Assembly: GCA_019636235.1 (NCBI GenBank)
Contig: JAHBXW010000028.1
Coordinates: 1-49,478, forward strand
Direction: 5' to 3'
Length of the DNA stretch: 49,478 bases
Source of the DNA: Planctomyces sp.
GTDB taxonomy: Bacteria > Planctomycetota > Planctomycetia > Planctomycetales > Planctomycetaceae
Shown here: piece by piece, positions 44,206 to 49,478 of the stretch
Layout of the letters: each line of letters starts with the position of its first letter
Numbering within the stretch: position 1 is the stretch's first letter
Position numbers and translations under genes: made by a program
Notes under the pieces: generated by a model
Told to the model about the DNA's origin: nothing
What the model saw: only the letters and a program-made list of their open reading frames with translations
Database searches by the model: none

Positions 44206-47200
44206 TCAGTCCCCCAGGTCGTGAATCGTGTTGTGGATCGTTCCGGACAACGGCTCTCCCGTCGCGGTCCGCAGCACGTAACGCACCTCCATGCACCACG
44301 TCGGCTGAATGGCGGCCCGGATCGTCAGCGTGCGGCAGTCGTCCGACAGGGCAACGCTGTCCACCGGGATCTCCCGTTCGTCGACATGATCGGACCCATA
44401 GTTCTCCGTCCGCCGCAATGACCACGTCTTCAACCGGACCTCTCCCGCATTCAGCGAGTCCGCATCCAATGGATCGGTGAACGTCAGATCGAGACCGGAC
44501 TTCCGGGCTCGGAGGCTCGTCGGCAGATGCATCGGACGCCCCGTCGCCCGCAGCCGGTACAGGCCGCCCGGCTGCGTCGCGCTCCCCGCCCAGGCGAACA
44601 TGCCGCACAGATACAGCTGGCCGTCGTCGGGATGAAACCGGCCCCGCATCACGCCCGTCGGAAAGGAGGGAATCGGCAGCTCGATCATCCCACCCTGCTG
44701 CCGGCCGGCCACCGTCTCATGCGGCACGAGGAACACCTTTCCATAGCCATAGGACAGGTTCAGCAGCGATCCGTTCAACGCCCCCCAGCGGTCGCTGTCG
44801 ACCCACAACAGTTCCCCCGGAGAACGGTCGAACGCGTTCGTGATCCAGCACAGGGGCGGTTCCATCGCTTCGTCGGAGGCATCGACGACGTCGTGATGGC
44901 CGAACATGTTGCCGTAGAACTTCGGCCGGCCATCGGGGGACAGCGTGACCCAGTTGATGCGGTTCTTCGGGTTCCAGTGCCCCTCCTGATCCGTCACGAC
45001 GAACGAGCCGTCCGGATTCAGGCACACCCCGTTCGCCGCACGGAATCCATTCGCAAGAATCGTCGTTGTCGACCCGTCGCGGCTGACGCGCAGCAGCGTC
45101 CCGTGATGCGGGACAACCGCCGGCAGCGCGTGCCGGGCGGACTTCGCGTAATAAAAGTTGCCCTCGGCGTCGGTCTGCAGCCCCATCGCGAATTCGTGGA
45201 AGTGCTCCGTCACCTGGTGGTCGTTGTTCAGGCATTCGTAGAAGTCGATCTCACCGTCGCCGTTGAGGTCGTGCAGGACCGCGAGCTGGTCCCTGCAGGT
45301 CAGATGAATCCGGTCGTCGACGATCCGCAGTCCCAGCGGCTGAAACAGGCCGGAGGCGATGCGCTGCCAGCGCAATTCGCCGGTGGGCAGCGGGTCGGCG
45401 CCGGGAGTCGTCCGCCCTTCCGATTCAACGACCCACACATCGCCGTCCCAGGTGCAGGCGGCGAGCCGCCCATCGGAGAAGAAATCGAGCCCGGTGAACC
45501 GCGTCTGGGCCAGCCAGGGGTTGGACTCCGGGGCCGTCAGCACGTCGGCGGCGAACGGGCCCTCGTCTCCCCCGATTTTCGCCAGCGTCGTGATTCGCTG
45601 CGGCCAGCGCGGCGGGCCGCCCCGGGTCAGTCGGGCCAGATCGAGATCCGCTGCGTGGATCGCCGGGGGAGGTTGGGCGGCGTCCGCCATCGCCCCGAGA
45701 TCGCCCGCGGACGCCCACACCGCCAGCCGCAGCGGCGCGTCCCCCTTGGGAATTCGCATCCGCACCTGTCCGTTCTCGGCGATCAGCGTCGCCGGCGAAT
45801 CGGTCGGGAGGACGCCCAGCCGCTGTCCCGGGGATTCGTCCGCGACGCGCATCACCAGGTCCGTCTCCCGGGGGCCGACGTTCAGGATGCGGACGAAATG
45901 CGATTCCGCCTCAGGTCCCTCGCCCGCCAGCCAGCGCGGCGATTCCAGCACGTCCGTCGTCCCGACCGTGTACGCCAGCACCACGTCCTGCTCGTGATGA
46001 TACAGCCCCTGGAACTGCGCCCAGCGGCGCGGCAACGGACCGTAGCGGCGGCCGTCCCGCCCCTCGACGCGCTGATCGTCGGTAAATGATCCATCGCCCG
46101 GCTTCGCCCAGCCCGGACCGACCCCGTTCGTCAGGGAAAGCCGGCCGGAGAGCGTCGGATGGATCTGATGTTCGCCATTGAACTGAATGCCGCGCCAGTC
46201 GATGAAGTTGTCCCCCTCGCCCGCCGCGGACCACGCGGCCGCGACGCGCAGCGTATCGGCTTCGAACAGCATCCAGCGACGCCCGCGAGAGACGCCCCCC
46301 GCCCCGGGATCGAGGCGGACTGCGATCCCTTTGTAAGCGAGGTGCGGATCGCCGCCGGGGATCTCGTACGTATGCGTCAGACTGGGCCCGTAGTCCATCG
46401 CGCTCCAGGGTTCGATCCGGCTGGGCGCGGGTCCGCGCGTCGTTCCCCGCGGCAGTCCGGCGAGATAACTGTCGTCAGCTGGAACCAGTTGCGACGGGTT
46501 GTGCGGACGCAGATAGGCCTCGCGAATGTAGTGGATGACGTCGTACTTCTGCACCGGGACCATCCACGTCTGGGCGGCCATCATCCCGAAGCCTCGCGTC
46601 AGCGTCTGATAGATCGCCAGCGGGTCGCTGCCGTTCTTGAACCGGCCTTCGGCGAACCTCAGCGATGTCGGCAGCGAACCGGGTTCCTCGCGCGTGCCGT
46701 GACAGTTCTGGCAAACGCGGCGATAGATCCGCTCCCCGCGCCGGTAGGACTCTTCGTTCCATTCGCGGATCAGCCCCGCATGGTCGACGTGTTGTTCGTA
46801 CTCGGGGATCTCGAGCGTCAGCAGCGTCGGGGACGGCTGCAGTTCAGCGGCGCGGAGCGGTCCACCCTCCTGAACCTCGATCAGATACCGGATCAGGTCC
46901 AGAAACTGCTGCCGGCTGGTCAACTGATTGACCTGTCCCGTCGGCATGATTGACACCGGGTTCGTCCGGACCTCCTCGATGTCTCCGGCGGCGAGCGTCG
47001 TCAGCTCGCCCCCCCGGGCGACATCCCGAATCACGAGCGCCTCCGCTGTGCGCTCCACCGGCAGCCCGTGCAGCGTGCGGCCGTCCGCCGTCTCGACGAT
47101 CACCGACTCATAGCCCTCGCGAATCGTCTTGGAGGGGGTCAGCACGGCCTCGACGAGCGCTGCGTCGGACGCTTCCGGCCGCCGCTCCGCGAGATCGGGA

Positions 47201-47430
47201 CCGAGCGTCGACGTTCGCCCGCCCCCGACGGAGTGACACTTCGAGCAGGCCATGTGGTGCTGGAAAAAGACGACGCCGCCGCGGGCCGCATCCCCGGAGG
47301 CGCGGGCCTCGGCCGCCAGATCCCCGGCGGGCGTCCGCAGGAGTTCGGCCTCCAGCGACTGCGCCCCGGCGGGTCTCGGGCCGGACAGCGTCGCCAGCAG
47401 GAGCAGCAGCGGCAGCGTGCGAGTCAGCAT
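44206..47430 (-). CDS. Exported cytochrome c / DUF6797-like beta-propeller protein
   Basis: A 1074-residue protein with a signal peptide (LPLLLLLATLSG..., cleavage near AGA-Q) and two heme sites. CSKCH (62-66) lies in a Pirellula/Verrucomicrobium-type heme domain that ends with NPVSIMPTGQVNQLTSRQQF. CQNCH (240-244) lies in a second cytochrome-like domain. A middle region of about 350 residues resembles DUF6797, with many aromatic turns. The last 450 or so form a propeller-like part (DGRLAACTWDGDVWV; LRIVDDRIHLTCRDQLAVLHDLNGDGEID). It probably transfers electrons in the periplasm; substrate unknown. The same heme domain sits at the opposite end of the 6.9-kb protein. Its 5' end faces the lipoprotein gene. 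Confidence 0.85.
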   Translation of the reverse strand: MLTRTLPLLLLLATLSGPRPAGAQSLEAELLRTPAGDLAAEARASGDAARGGVVFFQHHMACSKCHSVGGGRTSTLGPDLAERRPEASDAALVEAVLTPSKTIREGYESVIVETADGRTLHGLPVERTAEALVIRDVARGGELTTLAAGDIEEVRTNPVSIMPTGQVNQLTSRQQFLDLIRYLIEVQEGGPLRAAELQPSPTLLTLEIPEYEQHVDHAGLIREWNEESYRRGERIYRRVCQNCHGTREEPGSLPTSLRFAEGRFKNGSDPLAIYQTLTRGFGMMAAQTWMVPVQKYDVIHYIREAYLRPHNPSQLVPADDSYLAGLPRGTTRGPAPSRIEPWSAMDYGPSLTHTYEIPGGDPHLAYKGIAVRLDPGAGGVSRGRRWMLFEADTLRVAAAWSAAGEGDNFIDWRGIQFNGEHQIHPTLSGRLSLTNGVGPGWAKPGDGSFTDDQRVEGRDGRRYGPLPRRWAQFQGLYHHEQDVVLAYTVGTTDVLESPRWLAGEGPEAESHFVRILNVGPRETDLVMRVADESPGQRLGVLPTDSPATLIAENGQVRMRIPKGDAPLRLAVWASAGDLGAMADAAQPPPAIHAADLDLARLTRGGPPRWPQRITTLAKIGGDEGPFAADVLTAPESNPWLAQTRFTGLDFFSDGRLAACTWDGDVWVVESEGRTTPGADPLPTGELRWQRIASGLFQPLGLRIVDDRIHLTCRDQLAVLHDLNGDGEIDFYECLNNDHQVTEHFHEFAMGLQTDAEGNFYYAKSARHALPAVVPHHGTLLRVSRDGSTTTILANGFRAANGVCLNPDGSFVVTDQEGHWNPKNRINWVTLSPDGRPKFYGNMFGHHDVVDASDEAMEPPLCWITNAFDRSPGELLWVDSDRWGALNGSLLNLSYGYGKVFLVPHETVAGRQQGGMIELPIPSFPTGVMRGRFHPDDGQLYLCGMFAWAGSATQPGGLYRLRATGRPMHLPTSLRARKSGLDLTFTDPLDADSLNAGEVRLKTWSLRRTENYGSDHVDEREIPVDSVALSDDCRTLTIRAAIQPTWCMEVRYVLRTATGEPLSGTIHNTIHDLGD

Positions 47431-47738
47431 GCGATCTCTCGGTATCGGACACGAACCGGAAGCGTGAGCACCGGAATGAAACCGTCAGCATCAGCGCCCC
47501 AGAACACCGCAACCGGCAGCGCGGCGTCAAGCGTGCGGACATGGGCCGGCGCCGCGCGTCCGGTCCGTTCAAGTCGGCCGCGGCGCCGCGCCGCCAATCC
47601 GGGGAATCTCAGTTTCTTTGCGCACGCTTCATCGGGGCTTAACACTCGTGGCGAAACTGTCCGTCGGATTCAGTCGAGTGGGCGGCCAGCCGGCGTGCGG
47701 GAGGCTCAGCACGCACGGCGGAGAGAACGACCGAGATC
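47431..47738. other. Divergent promoter region of the cytochrome and lipoprotein genes
   Basis: 308 bp between two divergent genes. It should drive both, but I see no well-spaced promoter. GGAGAG (about 47720) and GAG closer to the ATG may act as ribosome-binding sites of the lipoprotein gene. A short open frame (47424-47645, minus) has no support. Confidence 0.45.
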
Positions 47739-48188
47739 ATGAGAACCGGACTCGCGAAAGGCGTTGCGGCCCTGGTCCTGTGCTGGCTGATGGGCTGCTC
47801 CGACCCGATCACTGACGTGGTCGAGTTCGACGATCTGCACCCGGCGTTCGGCAGGGTGACATTTCAGGGTCGGCCGATGTCCGGCGGCTCGGTGCGACTG
47901 CATCCCGTCGACGGGAAGGCGACGGGAGACGTCTACACCGGGGTTGTCGCCGAAGACGGCTCCTTCGACCTGAATACGTTTCGCCGGGCCGGACGCGGAG
48001 TCGGCGTGCCCGCCGGCGACTATGAAGTCGCCTTCAGCTGGACCGGCGGACCGGACGACAACGCCGAGCTGTCCAGCGACGAACTGCCGGAGCGGCTGCC
48101 GGCCAAGCTCACGCGCCCGAAGTCATCCGGCGTTCGCGTCAGCGTGGAGCAGGGCGAGAACATTCTTCCGGACTTTGACCTTGAGTGA
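47739..48188 (+). CDS. Small lipoprotein, carboxypeptidase-regulatory-like
   Basis: A 149-residue lipoprotein with a lipobox (LMGC, Cys20) after a short hydrophobic signal. The mature part is one beta-sandwich of the carboxypeptidase-regulatory or transthyretin-like type. It has [37 protein letters not shown] and a [11 protein letters not shown] strand near its end. In planctomycetes such small lipoproteins commonly lie next to DUF1559 genes, as here; the DUF1559 start is 41 bp downstream. It may be a surface or pseudopilus partner. No catalytic motif. Confidence 0.85.
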   Translation: MRTGLAKGVAALVLCWLMGCSDPITDVVEFDDLHPAFGRVTFQGRPMSGGSVRLHPVDGKATGDVYTGVVAEDGSFDLNTFRRAGRGVGVPAGDYEVAFSWTGGPDDNAELSSDELPERLPAKLTRPKSSGVRVSVEQGENILPDFDLE

Positions 48189-48228
48189 ACGAGTCATCCC
48201 GATGCGTATTTCTGAACTGGAGAAAGCC

Positions 48229-49269
<1,041 letters not shown>

Positions 49270-49332
49270 CCTCGTTCGAAAGCGTGGCGATCGGCCGGCC
49301 CACGGCTTGGGCGGCGCCTTCTGAACATCGCG

Positions 49333-49365
49333 GGGAGTTGTCCGTCATCGGGCAACTCCCTTCTT
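49333..49365 (+). terminator. Strong intrinsic terminator after the DUF1559 gene
   Basis: GGGAGTTG and CAACTCCC form an 8-bp stem, continued inward by a T-G wobble and CCG/CGG around a TCAT loop (12 bp in all), then TTCTT. It lies 64 bp past the stop. Confidence 0.85.
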
Positions 49366-49412
49366 GCGTGGATAATCCGTTTCCCTCCGCGACCGCAATC
49401 GTCGCGGCGTGG

Positions 49413-49456
49413 CCGGGGCTTCCCTCGCATTGCTCGGTGCGGCCCCCGGCCACACA
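49413..49456. repeat. Dispersed GC-rich intergenic repeat, copy B
   Basis: It aligns with 6555-6597 as described there. This copy has flanking GTGGCCGGGG and CCCCCGGCCAC arms (49409-49418 and 49443-49453), a nearly complete inverted repeat. ATTGGTCAAT ends the window 12 bases later and resembles the GACCAAT doublet near copy A. Confidence 0.6.
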
Positions 49457-49478
49457 ATCGCGCGCTGGATTGGTCAAT

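Noticed and set aside
44186-47642. Many long overlapping open frames on the plus strand opposite the large cytochrome gene
   Set aside because: High-GC shadow frames of the minus-strand gene; no family motifs.

Overview
This 49.5 kb, high-GC window reads as chromosomal DNA of a planctomycete, probably of the order Planctomycetales. The pointers are a DUF1559 prepilin-like protein beside a small lipoprotein, several secreted PQQ-type beta-propeller proteins, two large propeller proteins carrying the Pirellula/Verrucomicrobium-type c-heme domain, a PEP-CTERM protein, a dihydropteroate-synthase-like protein of the tetrahydromethanopterin type, and a shortened PheT. Genus cannot be read from the sequence. 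I see no phage, transposase, integrase or CRISPR array; this looks like ordinary core and lineage-specific chromosome.

Layout. 1-6.4 kb: tail of an unknown gene, secreted PQQ-like propeller, HDOD protein, membrane Ser/Thr kinase with a HEAT-like sensor region, and pheT without pheS. 6.4-6.9 kb: non-coding segment with repeats. 6.9-12 kb: PQQ-sugar-dehydrogenase-like multiheme protein, nadB, and convergent rsfS. 12.5-18.3 kb: secreted protein of unknown function, then kdsD plus a giant LptC/LptA-like protein, an apparent lipopolysaccharide module. 18.5-22.1 kb: secreted phosphodiesterase-like enzyme, DoxX-like protein with a very large inserted loop, and ApbE. 22.2-25.4 kb: DHPS-like C1-cofactor gene, tatA, second PQQ-like propeller. 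25.8-28.8 kb: ABC-2 exporter with an internally duplicated permease. 28.9-31.5 kb: BFD-like [2Fe-2S] protein convergent with nrfHA (ammonifying nitrite reductase). 31.7-36.8 kb: YjhG/YagF-type sugar-acid dehydratase, MoxR ATPase, panB, DUF1573 protein. 37.2-42 kb: predicted exported methyltransferase fused to a PQQ-like propeller, Trm112-like zinc protein, queA, deoC, 5-formyl-THF cyclo-ligase. 42.3-44.1 kb: PEP-CTERM protein, tRNA-Cys, triple zinc-ribbon protein. 44.2-49.5 kb: cytochrome c/DUF6797-like propeller protein, small lipoprotein, DUF1559 protein with a strong terminator, and a second copy of the repeat seen near 6.55 kb.

How the genes work together. The supported functional groups are nrfHA (periplasmic nitrite ammonification), kdsD with the Lpt-like protein (LPS core synthesis and transport), the ABC-2 pair, and the lipoprotein with the prepilin-like protein. 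The most unusual pairing is the exported methyltransferase-propeller fusion directly behind a Trm112-like zinc protein. Most genes are single or in two-gene units, with several tightly packed convergent pairs whose 3' ends touch or overlap.
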